62,600 nt of DNA from Chromera velia (lineage: Eukaryota > Sar > Chromeraceae), in the NCBI GenBank assembly GCA_018398765.1, contig JAHBMJ010002204.1, forward strand, positions 115,232 through 177,831, read 5' to 3'. Shown here in pieces: positions 44,431 through 54,400 of this stretch (positions within the stretch are counted from its first letter, which is position 1; each line of letters opens with the position of its first letter). The notes below the pieces were generated by a model, which was not told the DNA's origin, made no database searches, and was given only the letters and a program-made list of their open reading frames with translations. Position numbers and translations under genes: made by a program.

Positions 44431-46265
44431 GAAGGAAGGCAGGCAGGAAGAAACAAAGGCAAAAGACCGACACGGCCACTCAGATACAGTGGCCAGGGGG
44501 CCCGAGGGATCTAGAGTTCAGCACCCGTTGTTTCTACACCTGCCGACAGGACTTCACGTGATCAATGAGTTTACATGCTACTTCCTGCCGCTTCCACTGA
44601 GACAGGAGAGAGCAAAAAAACAGTACACTGAATTCCGAACAAACGCATACAGACAGGCAGAGAGACAGACAGACAGACACACCGATACACATACCCACAG
44701 CGACGCATCCCGACCGACCTGCAGACCATCCAGCAGCCGGCCGAAAAGCCTGGAAGCGCCTGTTCCGGATCCCCGGCGTTTTCTCTTGCTTTGATAAATC
44801 TGAGGATATCCAGACTGCCCGCCTCTGCAGCCTCTACTCTCACATCCTCTCCCACAAACGCCCCCCACGCGACTGAACACTCGTTCTCGAGGAGATACTC
44901 GAAAGTCTCCACGTTGTCACCCCTGGCGGCAGCATTTGTGACGAGAACCGACCACTCGGCCAGTGGGCCTGCAGGGGTGATTTTCACTGTTTCTCGGAGA
45001 AACTCCACATCCCCCCTAAACGCTCCACGGATCAGATGGTCAGGGTTTATCTCTTCTGCCCACAAGAGGGCAACCTGTTGTTTGCCTACCTCTCCCATCT
45101 GGGCAATCGCGTTGGACACCCACGTGAGAATGGCGGTGGCAATTTGGGTGTTGTTCTCCTTTGCGACGCTGGCAGCAGAGAGAAGCTTGGTAGCCGTGCT
45201 GACCACCAGCTTTGCCTGTGCTTTCTCTGTTGCTGTCTTATCGAATTTCTGCTTCCTCATCGAACGTTTGACCTTCGGAACGGGGGCCCGGAGGATTTCT
45301 GCCGTCTCCCCTTTCAGTGCCCACACCCACAACCTCTGATCTGCTTTCTTCAGCCCCCGAGGAAGCCACTCACCCAGGTCTCCTCTCTCGACCGCTTCCA
45401 GCAGGGAGGACAAAGGGAGGTCAACGAGAAAATCCAGGATGCAATGGGGAACGCAGGTGGCGCATTTGGGCCTGCTGTGGCTGCGCAGAAGGGCGGAATG
45501 TGCTTTCAAAAGCCCTTTCCTCAAGAGCTCGCTATACCACCCATTTGCCCCCGCCCATCGTCCGTCGTGCCTGATGCAGGGACTGGACCAAGTGCTCATT
45601 CTCTTGCCGACTGTGTGAAGGTCTTGTCCAAGGTCGCTCAGTTCTGTCGACAGAGTGGGGGCAAGGAACATAAGGCATTCTTCGTTTCCACCCCTCACAG
45701 CCCCCTTTACCGCTGCCCAAAAATTGGAAAACTTCTGAACGACATCCAAACCCCACCCACGGTCCTGGTCCCAGTCTCTCTCACGGGTCTCTTTTCTCGT
45801 CCTCTCCCCCAACTTATCAACGAGCGGCACTTCCCCCTCCCCCCAGGACAGCTTGGGGCTGATGGAAGAAAGACTCGAAAGGACGGACGGACCCTCCTTC
45901 AACTGTGCAACAGAGTAGAGAACGTGCTCGGGCACGGGGGGTCCAGGCAGCTCTTGCAGCCATTCAATCAGCTCTCTGTTGGGGGGGTTCACTATCTCCT
46001 CAGTGACACGCGTCCTGTAGTCTCCCTCGAAGACCTGCTGCCCCCGATCCTTGAAGGCTTTGCAAATCGAACGAATACGCACAGAAGCATACGAGGAAAG
46101 GAGACGAAGCAAAAGGTCACCTGCTATTGGATGAAGCAAAAGCTTCAAGACCACAGCCAAGGGAGCGGTCGGCTCCCCATCGCTGACCGCGGAAGAACGG
46201 TCAGATGTCTTAGGAACCTTTGCCTTCTTCTCTTTTGTCTCTTTCGGGGCAACTGCCGACTTCAT
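41143..46265 (-). CDS. Ankyrin-type repeat protein, four exons, 797 aa
   Basis: Exons 46265-44719, 42944-42760, 42313-42186 and 41676-41143 have GT-AG borders and agreeing phases (2394 bases, 798 codons). The start ATG ([13 protein letters not shown]) follows a possible 5'-UTR acceptor (TCCTCACAG). A Lys-rich leader is followed by a degenerate F-box-like helix (residues about 32-65, [19 protein letters not shown]), a long helical middle, then ankyrin-like units: [36 protein letters not shown], and, across the first splice, [15 protein letters not shown], of the diverged type common in protist and giant-virus ankyrin proteins. Exon 3 reads [20 protein letters not shown]; the tail is acidic and Ser-rich ([14 protein letters not shown]). 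F-box plus ankyrin proteins often act as SCF ubiquitin-ligase adaptors, but the F-box call is weak here. Intron 1 (1774 bp) contains the giant GAAA tract. Confidence 0.75.
41832..42006. repeat. Compound (CA)n(CACG)n(TA)n(GA)n microsatellite in an intron
   Basis: About 175 bases in the last intron of the ankyrin-type gene; the sense strand reads (CT)n..(GT)n. Confidence 0.9.
42340..42505. repeat. Purine-rich GGAA/GAAA tract in an intron
   Basis: Irregular AAGG/GAAA repeats between exons 3 and 2 of the ankyrin-type gene. Confidence 0.8.
42684..42748. repeat. (CT)(CA)(GA) compound microsatellite in an intron
   Basis: Short CT and CA runs, A-run, then (GA)n; the sense strand reads (CT)n then (GT)n, 12 bases 3' of exon 2. 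Confidence 0.85.
43466..44455. repeat. ~990-bp GAAA/GGAA polypurine tract in intron 1
   Basis: Almost pure purine on the plus strand, built of GAAA and GGAA words in irregular order. It yields spurious frames of 350-480 codons on both strands (Lys/Glu/Arg or Phe/Leu/Ser only). It sits wholly inside intron 1 of the ankyrin-type gene; on the sense strand it is polypyrimidine. Confidence 0.95.
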
Positions 46266-46624
46266 TGGCCCTGTGAGGAGACAAGGCCAGACAAGTCGAA
46301 AAGATGGGCAGAGGCTACGAACCTTGAGAACAGAGAAGAAAAGGGACTGAGAAGAAAAGGAGGTCAACCACAGTCAGTGACAAAGCAGTTTTCTAGTTAC
46401 CAGATCCATGCACAGAATGCACACCATTGCCTACGTGTCCGACAGTCTGATTCCGTAATGAGACTCCGGAATGCTGCGAGGACACCGTGACCCGCGTCAC
46501 TGACATTCCGATCACTTCTCCATTCCTTCTTCTCTCGACCCCAGCTCTTGAATTGACCCGATCGATCGTACAATTTCCTGTCTCCGTGCCGTCTCCATGC
46601 ACGCCGTCTCCGAGAGAGCTTCGC

Positions 46625-46650
46625 CCCCGCGGCCCGCGCGCGTGCGCGAG
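46625..46650. promoter_or_regulatory. CG-alternating tract between divergent genes (candidate bidirectional promoter)
   Basis: CCCGCGGCCCGCGCGCGTGC and flanks lie midway in the ~740-bp gap between the ankyrin-type gene (minus, starts 46265) and the transporter gene (plus, starts 47005). It resembles the tract at 36451-36505 in the other divergent pair. Confidence 0.4.
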
Positions 46651-47004
46651 CTTCGATTTCCGGGGCCACCCGAGATCAGGAGACGGAGAGGCGGCACACA
46701 CTCAAGAGAACTTAAGAGAACGGAAGTGACAGAGGTGGTTTGTCGCGTATTCTTTGCGCTGATAGACCGCTGAGGAATCATCGTATCTGCTTATTGGCAC
46801 ATGTCATTGCGCTTCTCTTCGGCATGGGTTCAGAGCGTTGGTGCATGTGGGAGAAAAGACCTCAGAAGCCTTCCCATCACGAGTCCGTGTCTTCAGACAA
46901 GTTGACTGGGACTTTGGGCAGTCGGTTAGGCTAACCGGATTGCCATCTCTGATCAGCATAAAAAGCAACCTGTATCATCCTCTTTGCTCCCGCCTGCCAC
47001 AGAA

Positions 47005-48035
47005 ATGACGTTAAGTGAGCACCAACAGCAAGGCACAGAGGGTTGTCGGAACGGAGACGCCGCTACCGGCCCTTATGCGAGAATGGGCACCTGTCTGGCA
47101 GCTCTTCGATCTCTTGCCGGACTGCTGTGTGCTGCATTGGGAGCGTTCAGCTTTGCGCTCATGTCCCTCACTGCCGAGATCGCATCCCCCCACCTTGGAA
47201 GCGCCTTCCTGCTCATGATCGTCCGAGGGGTGGTGCAGATCGTTCTCTCCGTCTCTGTCTTCTACGGCAATCGCCTTCTGTTCAAGGGAAAGGGTCAGGG
47301 GGGAAGAGAGGACGATGGTGGAATTTTAGGGCCCAGAGACGCCAGATTTTGGCTGTACATTGGGAGAGGCCTGATCGGTGGGACATCTGCAGTCGCGTAC
47401 CTTTTTGTGCTCACACAACTGCCTCTAGGAGACGCGTCAGCCTTGAACAGCTCGGGCACTCTGGTTGCTGCTGCCCTCGGGTGGTTCTGGTTAAGGGAGC
47501 GCTGGCACTGGCTGAACTGGGTTGCTGGGGTAGCAACAGTTGTCGGTGCGTTCATTATTGCGCGTCCTTCCTTTCTGGCTCCTGTGCTGGGCCCTGTCGG
47601 ACTAGTCCCTTCCGATCTAGACGCACAGGATGATCCTATGATGTCCCGCCCGCTTGCGGTTGTTTTCGGTCTTTTCGCAGCAGTCGCTTCGGCCACTGGG
47701 TTGGCAGTGATTCGGAAATTCCGTCACGTTGCCTTCCCTGTGACGGTGTTTGTTCACAGCGTTGCTTCGGGGGGGATTGCTTTGTTGATTCTGGTCTGTT
47801 GGGACCGAATGCGGCCGTCTGTTGAGGATCTGAAGGGAATCCCCTTGGGGGTGGGGTGGGGGTTTGCAGTGCTGACGGGTGTGTTGGGGTTCTCCATGCA
47901 GTGCCTCTACACCCTGGCGTTGGTGTTCGAACAGGCAGGACCTTCTTTGTTTGCGATGACGTTGGACACCCCGATTTCGTTCGTTCTTCAGGTCGGGGGG
48001 GGGAGCCCTCTCTCTCTCTCTCTCTCCATCCCTCC

Positions 48036-48115
<80 letters not shown>

Positions 48116-48812
48116 TGTGTGTGTGTGTGTTATTGTACCTGCTATGCTACCAATCTTCCTTTCTTGACGCTTTCCCCTCGTTGTGGAGCTCTCTTCGCAG
48201 TCCTTTGGATCTGGTCCCCGCTTTGTGGACCTTCGGCCCTCCTCTCAAAAATCACACGCATCTTCTTCTCCCAAGACAATTCGAATCTGGTCTTCCTTGT
48301 GTCGCTGTCTGCGGCAATTAGTCTGCATTTCATTCGGATCTCGGTGCAGCCAAATTACACTTTGGAGGGAAATCCGTTGATGGAGGAACGTCAATCTTCT
48401 GTAGTCTGATTGGTTGAATTGCCGGAAGGTTGTTTTCAGCGCTTCTGAACGTTTGTGCATGTATTCCCTCCCGCACGCAGGCTCTGGTGCTGGGAACATC
48501 TCTAGGCACAGGCAGCCTTGTGGGGGGGGCTCTGATAGTCGCCTCTGTCCTGCTGTTGTTGGCGACAAAGCTCTATTGCGTCCAACCACCAGGGCCCGTG
48601 TCAGAAAGCGGGGAGAGGGGGCAGCAGAAAGGGGAAGAGGGAGACGAGGGTGGGCTGGAGATGACAGAGGAAGGTCGTAGAACAGTAGTGGAGGAGGGGG
48701 GACGTGGTTTGTCTGTTTGTGAAGACGAAGAAGAACAAGAACAAGAAGGAGAGGAAGAAGAAAGGCCCTCGTCGCCTGTCGAGGAAAACAGAGGACATTC
48801 GGCAATACAGAG
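47005..48812 (+). CDS. EamA/DMT-type transporter, possibly the N-terminal part of a fusion
   Basis: Exon 1 (47005-47991) starts at ATG (MTLSEHQQQGTEG; an upstream in-frame TTG at 46984 is not a likely start). It encodes about nine hydrophobic helices in two similar halves, as in drug/metabolite transporters: SLAGLLCAALGAFSFALMSL early, LPLGDASALNSSGTLVAAA, then AVVFGLFAAVASATGLAV. Exon 2 (48481-48812) joins in phase 0 and completes the last helix; the junction TPISFVLQ|ALVLGTSLGTGS followed by LVGGALIVASVLLLLA matches the normal end of an EamA domain. A very acidic tail follows (EDEEEQEQEGEEEE). Family members move small metabolites across membranes; plastid phosphate translocators belong to the same clan, but no substrate can be named. 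The frame could end at 48852 if the donor at 48813 is unused; if used, it leads in phase to 49163. Confidence 0.8.
48006..48130. repeat. (CT)n(GT)n microsatellite in an intron
   Basis: Composite tract in the 489-bp intron of the transporter gene; same (CT)n(GT)n order on the sense strand as most tracts in the membrane-protein gene. Confidence 0.95.
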
Positions 48813-49162
48813 GTTGGTCCCGACTGGTTTTGTCATACATTGCTGTTTTTGAGTTGCTTGCTTGCGTGTATGCTATTTCTCCTTTCTTTTCTCCCCAGCT
48901 TCTCTTTCTGCTCGTCTCTTTTCATTTCTTCTTGTTCACTCAGTGTTCTGGCTCTTTCCTTCCGTCTTTTCTTCCTCTCCTCCTTTTTCAAGTGCTGCCT
49001 TCTCTAAATACGCCTTCACCCCTCGATGCTTCAGAAGTAACCTCCCACTACTCCCCTTGTCAAACGCCTTTCAAAAAAGGTTTCGATCAGTTTTCACCCC
49101 CCCCGTTTCAGATGAGTCTGCATATCGCTCTTCCATCAGCCCTAAGTTCATCCCCCCTGCAG

Positions 49163-50704
49163 TCCCCCGACCCCCTCGCTGAGCGGCATACAGCGCGGCG
49201 AAGAACCGGAAGGGCGCGCCGCTATGCTGAAGGGAGACGTCCTGGAAGAGCGACAGTTACAGGGGACAGCGTGGCGGCGGAGAAGAGCAGGGAGGGGAGA
49301 GTTTGAAGTGGAAGAGGATTCTTTTATAATCGACGAGGTGGAAGTCGGACGACCTCATTCTGTCTCCCGGTCGGTCCCTCTCTCTCCCTCCGTCCCTCTC
49401 TCTCTCTTGTCGTCCATCACTCTTTCTTTGATCGCTACCAAACGAGTTTCTTTTTTATACTACCTGCCGCTTCCTGCCCCCTTTTGCACAATCCAATCAT
49501 CGTAAGCAGCTCTCCAGATGCATGCCCCCTCTTCCGGGCCACCTTTTTTCTTTTTTCTTCTTTCCTCTTCAGTGCGTTGGTTTATTCGTTGTCTTCTCTT
49601 CACTATCTCCTCCCTCTGTCCCCTGTTCATTCCTGCAGCCAGCTGACTCAGGACACGGAGACTCCATCACTTTTTCACCACAACCACCAAGAACAACCAC
49701 CCCTTCTTTCTTCCTTCAACTTCTTCGAGACCGTCAGAGAAGAGACCCTCAGAGGCCCCAGAGTCACTAACCTCCTTCCTCACTTTGAAGCCATCGCAGC
49801 TGGACTGTCCCAGTTGCCATCCACAGACCCCACACCCTCCCCAGACTTCCTTAGATCGGACCCGGATTATGAAGCCTACTACAGAGTCTTCAAGGACAAT
49901 TTTGGGGTCTTCTACAAGCACCTGTGTGCCAGCATTCCCTTCTTTCTTGAGGAACAAATCCGACTGGGCGTTGCCATCAGCCGCCTCGCTCTCGCAGCCC
50001 CCGTCTCCGTCTCTCTCTCTGACGGTCCATTCACTTACTATGAAACGAGTGCGGCCGACGGGACTCAAGGCAGGTCTTTGGGGGAGTACGGAGACGGACG
50101 GATTCAAGCTCTGACGGACTCCCCCAATCCCGCAAACAGGGATACATTCCGGCGCCTGTGTTGCCACTCCCGCTCCCGCATGCATGTAGGTCCCTGGTGC
50201 GATGTCACCCCTGAGTTTTTGTCTCGGCATGCAGACATGCATGTGTTCTCCTCTGGTTTCGATTTGATTTTCGAGAACACCACTTTCCAGATGTACGGGC
50301 CCAAACGAGGAGATCAAATTGCGTACGTGAAACGGGTGATGAAGCCAGGGGGGCTGTTGATTCTGTCAGAAAAGCTCTTGGCAGACTGTGAAACGTACTC
50401 TCGACAAGAAGAGGTAAAGAACAGACTGTTCAAGTCTCGGTATCTTTCTACAAAGGCCATTGATGAGAAAAAGACACAAATTCTGGGAGACATGGAACGG
50501 TGTCAGGTCGATTTAGGCACTTTGGTTGGTGCCTTGAGGTCTCACTTCAATCACGCATATCTGATCTGGAACAGCACAAATTTCTACGAAGTCGTGGCGT
50601 CAGACGACAAGCACCGCCTCGATCTTTTCGTTTCTTTTCTTGGCCCTTTGTATGTCCCGCCCCCGTTTCTGTTTGAGGAGACACCTGTGAGACCTCTCTT
50701 TTAG
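49163..50704 (+). CDS. SAM-dependent methyltransferase-like protein, two exons (may continue the transporter gene)
   Basis: Exon 49163-49369 (acceptor CCCTGCAG, donor CCG|GTCGGT) reads GEFEVEEDSFIIDEVEVG near its end; exon 49639-50704 joins in phase 2 and ends with TAG. The larger exon looks like a class I methyltransferase relative: YYETSAADGTQGRSLGEYGD in the place of motif I, GFDLIFENTTFQMY (motif II region), YVKRVMKPGGLLILSEKL (the strand-5/GG-loop region), then LIWNSTNFYEVVASDD. The classic GxGxG of motif I is not present in standard form, so catalytic activity is uncertain. No ATG with a good context opens the first exon except one at 49224. Its acceptor phase matches exactly the donor of the transporter exon at 48812, so one 863-aa fusion protein is possible. 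Confidence 0.65.
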
Positions 50705-50996
50705 ACTCATCCAGTTCTTTGTTTCCCTGCAAGTCTTTTTTCCGTCTTTGCCTCTCTACAATCCCTCTAGCTGTCTCTCGATCCCTGTCTGATTCTTGGT
50801 CGATCGCTCGTGGCTTCCTTCCGGCTTTTTTCGTTCTGCCTGCTCCCGCTGCTTCTTCGGAAGAGGAGAGGGGACGGCGTCCTGCCTGCCTGCCTGCCTG
50901 CCTACCTTTGTCCAGGAAGGAAAGGGTTTTCTTGCCTCTCAGAGCCATCAAAGAGGCTCTGAGTAATGCCGGGGGGGGATCGAGGGATCGATAACG

Positions 50997-51108
50997 TAGA
51001 TCAACCTCTCTCTCTCATTCTTTCTCCCTTCGTCCATCCATCCATCCTAGATCAACCTCTCTCTCTCGTTCTTTCTCCCTTCGTCCATCCATCCATCCAT
51101 CCATCCAT
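50997..51108. repeat. 51-bp tandem duplication with (ATCC)n
   Basis: A segment starting TAGATCAACCTCTCTCTCTC occurs at 50997 and again at 51048, each followed by a TCCATCCATCC run, just before the retrotransposon. It may be the 5' flank or insertion-site scar. Confidence 0.75.
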
Positions 51109-51482
51109 TGATTGTGTCCCTCCACTCCCCTTGTGCGTTTGAAATTATGTATGCCTCAATGGGTCTCTCTCAACCAGCCTTATTTTCATTCTTCATATTG
51201 CCTTTTCTTGTTTTGCTCAGCTACAGTCTCTCCTTCAGCTCATTTTTCACGCGTGTTGCATCCGTCTTTCTTTGTTTAATTTGTGCACATTGCATGCCTA
51301 TTTATTTGTATGGTCACTCTCTCGCACTCTGGTTTCTTTTATGCTGGAGGGACTTTTGGTTGCCTTCCTTTTTCTTTTGCTGGATCTTCTCCTCTTCTTT
51401 TATTTCTCATTTCGGTTTGGCGTCCCTTTTTGTTCTTATCTCTTTGGCTTGTTTTCCCTTTTTTCCGATCTCTCTTTCGGGG

Positions 51483-54400
51483 ATGGGGGGTGGAAAAGGG
51501 AATCAGGCGATGGGAGGGGTAGGAAGGAAGGAAAGTAGAGGGAACGCAACGAGACGAGGAGAGAAAGAAAGAGGAGGCAAGAGACAGGGAGGGAGTGAGA
51601 AAAAAGGAAGGAGCGCGGATGGAGGAGGTGGGGATGACTCGGGTTCCCCGAGAAATGCAGAGGAAAGAAAGGTGGAAACGCCACAGTGCTGTAAGTGCAG
51701 CTGTGCAGCGAAGAGCACCTGCATGGGCTGTGGGTGCGCCAGGGAAGGGAGGGCATGCAACAATTGTTCACTAGGTAGACAAGGGAAATGCATGAACCCA
51801 TATGGTTATACAGGAAAGCTCAACCAGACGGGAAAAAGAGGCCGTCCTAAGAATGCTCCCTGCTCTTCTTCACCTTCCTCTTCTTCTTCTTCTTCTTCTT
51901 CTTTTTCCTCTTCTTCGTCTTCTTCTTCTTCTTCTTCTTCATCTTCTTCTTCTTCTTCTCCTTCTTCTTCCTCTTCTTCTTCTTCTTCTCCTTCTTCTCC
52001 TTCTTCTTCCTTTTCTTCTTTTGTACCTTCAGCCTCCTTTGGTATTGTAGGTCACTGGAGATTGCATAGGGGGGCCAGGCTGTTTGAATTAAAATGGAGG
52101 GGACAGGAGAAGACAGAGTGGATCAGAGAGAGTGATTTCATGAAAGGAAAGGAAGGACAAGAATTGGAGGAGAGGCGGAAAGCAATCATCGAATACTGGA
52201 AAGCGAGAAGGGAAGAGCAAAAGAGAAACAGGAAGTGTGTATTTGTATGTGGACCAAAGAGCAACCTCCGTTTTGCTTTTGTCAACGTTGGAGGTTTGGG
52301 GACCAAGATAGAGAGGGGCAGCCTCCTCACATGGCTAGACCGTCAGGACGCAGACGTTGTTGTCTTGACAGAAACACAACATCCCTCTTCAGAGATTGCA
52401 CTTGGGGGCTGGAGAGGGATAAATTGGTGCCACAGGGAATGGAAGAGACGCAAGATGAATGTCAGAGTAGCCTGTGCTGACAGAGCGGCACGCTCGGGAG
52501 GGGTTTGCATCCTGATCCGGTCAGAGAGATGGGGGGAGCTGAGACCGGAATTCGAGCTCCTCGGTCCTAGCATCGGGAGGGCAATAATTCACACGGCAGG
52601 TCGCAGACTACATGTGTTTGGGGTCTACCTCCCGGGGGGATGGTCCAACCACAAAAACAACGAGACGAAGGAACTCTTGTCTGATGCTCTTTCGGCGGTG
52701 CCTCTGGGGGAACCCAGGGTAGTCATGGGAGACTTCAACTCCCACAGGGGGTCCACGGTGCCGACGGGTCTTCACTGGAGCAGAGAGGCTCTGATCGACG
52801 AAAGGGATGGGAGCCAGCCCGAGGAGGAACCGCCTCCTCTCTTCCTCAGAGAGACAGAATGCATGCAGTCAGTCAACCCCATGGGGAGGGAATTAATTAA
52901 TCTCTGTATGGAATGTAACCTTTTTGTTGTGAATGGAATGAAAGGGCTTTCGGGAGGGCAAGATTTTCATTTTTCGGGCTCATGCACTTGTAAATCAAAA
53001 GCAACAGGAAGGGAAGCATCCGTTGTCAACTACACTCTCATTGACCCTTTCCTGCTCTCCTCTCTTTCTGACTGGAAAGTGGATTTTGATGACATTCTTT
53101 CCACTGGAACGGCGGCCAGTGGGCACGATCACGCGTCCATCTCCTTTTCTCTCTCATGTTCTTCTCTTGAATCTGTGGGAAAGAAAGACGATCATCCTCG
53201 TCTCCTTCCTTGTCACCCTCTCTTTCAGTCAGCGCGAACGGAAGCAGGAACTGACCATGACTTGCTGCCAATCGCAGCAGCGGTTAAAGAATTCGCTGAA
53301 CGGACGTGGGGGGGGTTATGGGACCACCACACAGAAGTTGAGCCTTTTGATGAGCCTCCTCCTGCCCCTCCACCTCCACCCGATTCCTACCCTTCCCTTC
53401 TTCCCCCTTCAACTTCCATGTCCCATCCGGAGGGGGAGCCAAACGGCCACCCCAAAGGAATCAGAGAAAGCTTGCAGGCTCTTGTTTCTGCCTGGGGTAG
53501 AGTGCTTGTAGGGCCTGTAAAGCAGACAAAGAGAGGCAAAAGGCAAGGGGGGGGGTCCAAGGAAGGAAGGGGGTCATTCAATAAGAGAGAGGGATGGTGG
53601 GATGATGAGTGTCAAAATGTGCATGAGGAGTTAAAGAGAGCGACCAAAGAATCAAAGGAAGCGACGGACCAAGAGACGAGGGAAAGAGAGGGGGAGAATG
53701 CGACACGGCTTCTCAAGAAGAGAAAAGAAATCTTTAGGAAGAAAAGAGCAAGGCATCAGAAAGCTGAGAGAGAGATGGTGAGAAAGGAGCTGCTGCATGA
53801 TCCTCTTTTTCTGTGGAAGCAGCGAAGGAAGGTGTCAGGGGGGGGAAATGCAAGACCGACAGCCAGAGAATTCTCGAACCATTGGGCAGGGGTCTTTGAT
53901 GGGGAGGGGGACCTGCCTAAACCTGCACCCGAGCCTGACCCGCCTGAGCATTTTGTTTTCTCTCACAAACAGATCATGGACCGACTGAAAGGAATGGATA
54001 AGAAAAAGGCAGCGGGACTGGATGGTATCTCTCCCAAGCAGCTTGATTTGTGTTTTTCTCATTCTCCTCTTTCTCGTTTTCTTTTGTTTACTTTCTTCAA
54101 CTTGATGCATGCTTACTCTTGCTGGCCTGAGAATTGGAACGTGCTGAGAATCGTCCCTGTACCGAAAGGAGTCCCTTCCCCCAATCCGAATGAATGGCGG
54201 CCGGTCCATGTCGTGAACCCTCTCGCAAAGCTTTTTGGTCTCTTGATGGATGACCGGGTCCGCTCCCAGTCGCGGTTTGATGAGAGACAGGTAGGCTTCA
54301 GGAAGGGAGTTGGGACCAGGGAAGGGATCGGAGCGGTGGTGGGCCTTACGCAGTCGTGCAGAAAGAAAAAGAGAGCGCTGTTGGGAGGTTTTGTCGACTT

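Noticed and set aside
43023..44561. Open frames of 352-479 codons on both strands over the GAAA/GGAA tract
   Set aside because: Low-complexity purine/pyrimidine repeat avoids stops by composition; it lies in an intron whose flanking exons join in phase.
45036..46490. 484-codon plus-strand frame opposite the ankyrin-type gene
   Set aside because: Pro/Arg/Ser-rich antisense shadow of a minus-strand exon with recognisable ankyrin-like units.
51108..51482. N-terminal extension of the LINE ORF upstream of 51483
   Set aside because: Open but composed of hydrophobic, pyrimidine-rich codons; more likely 5' UTR than protein.
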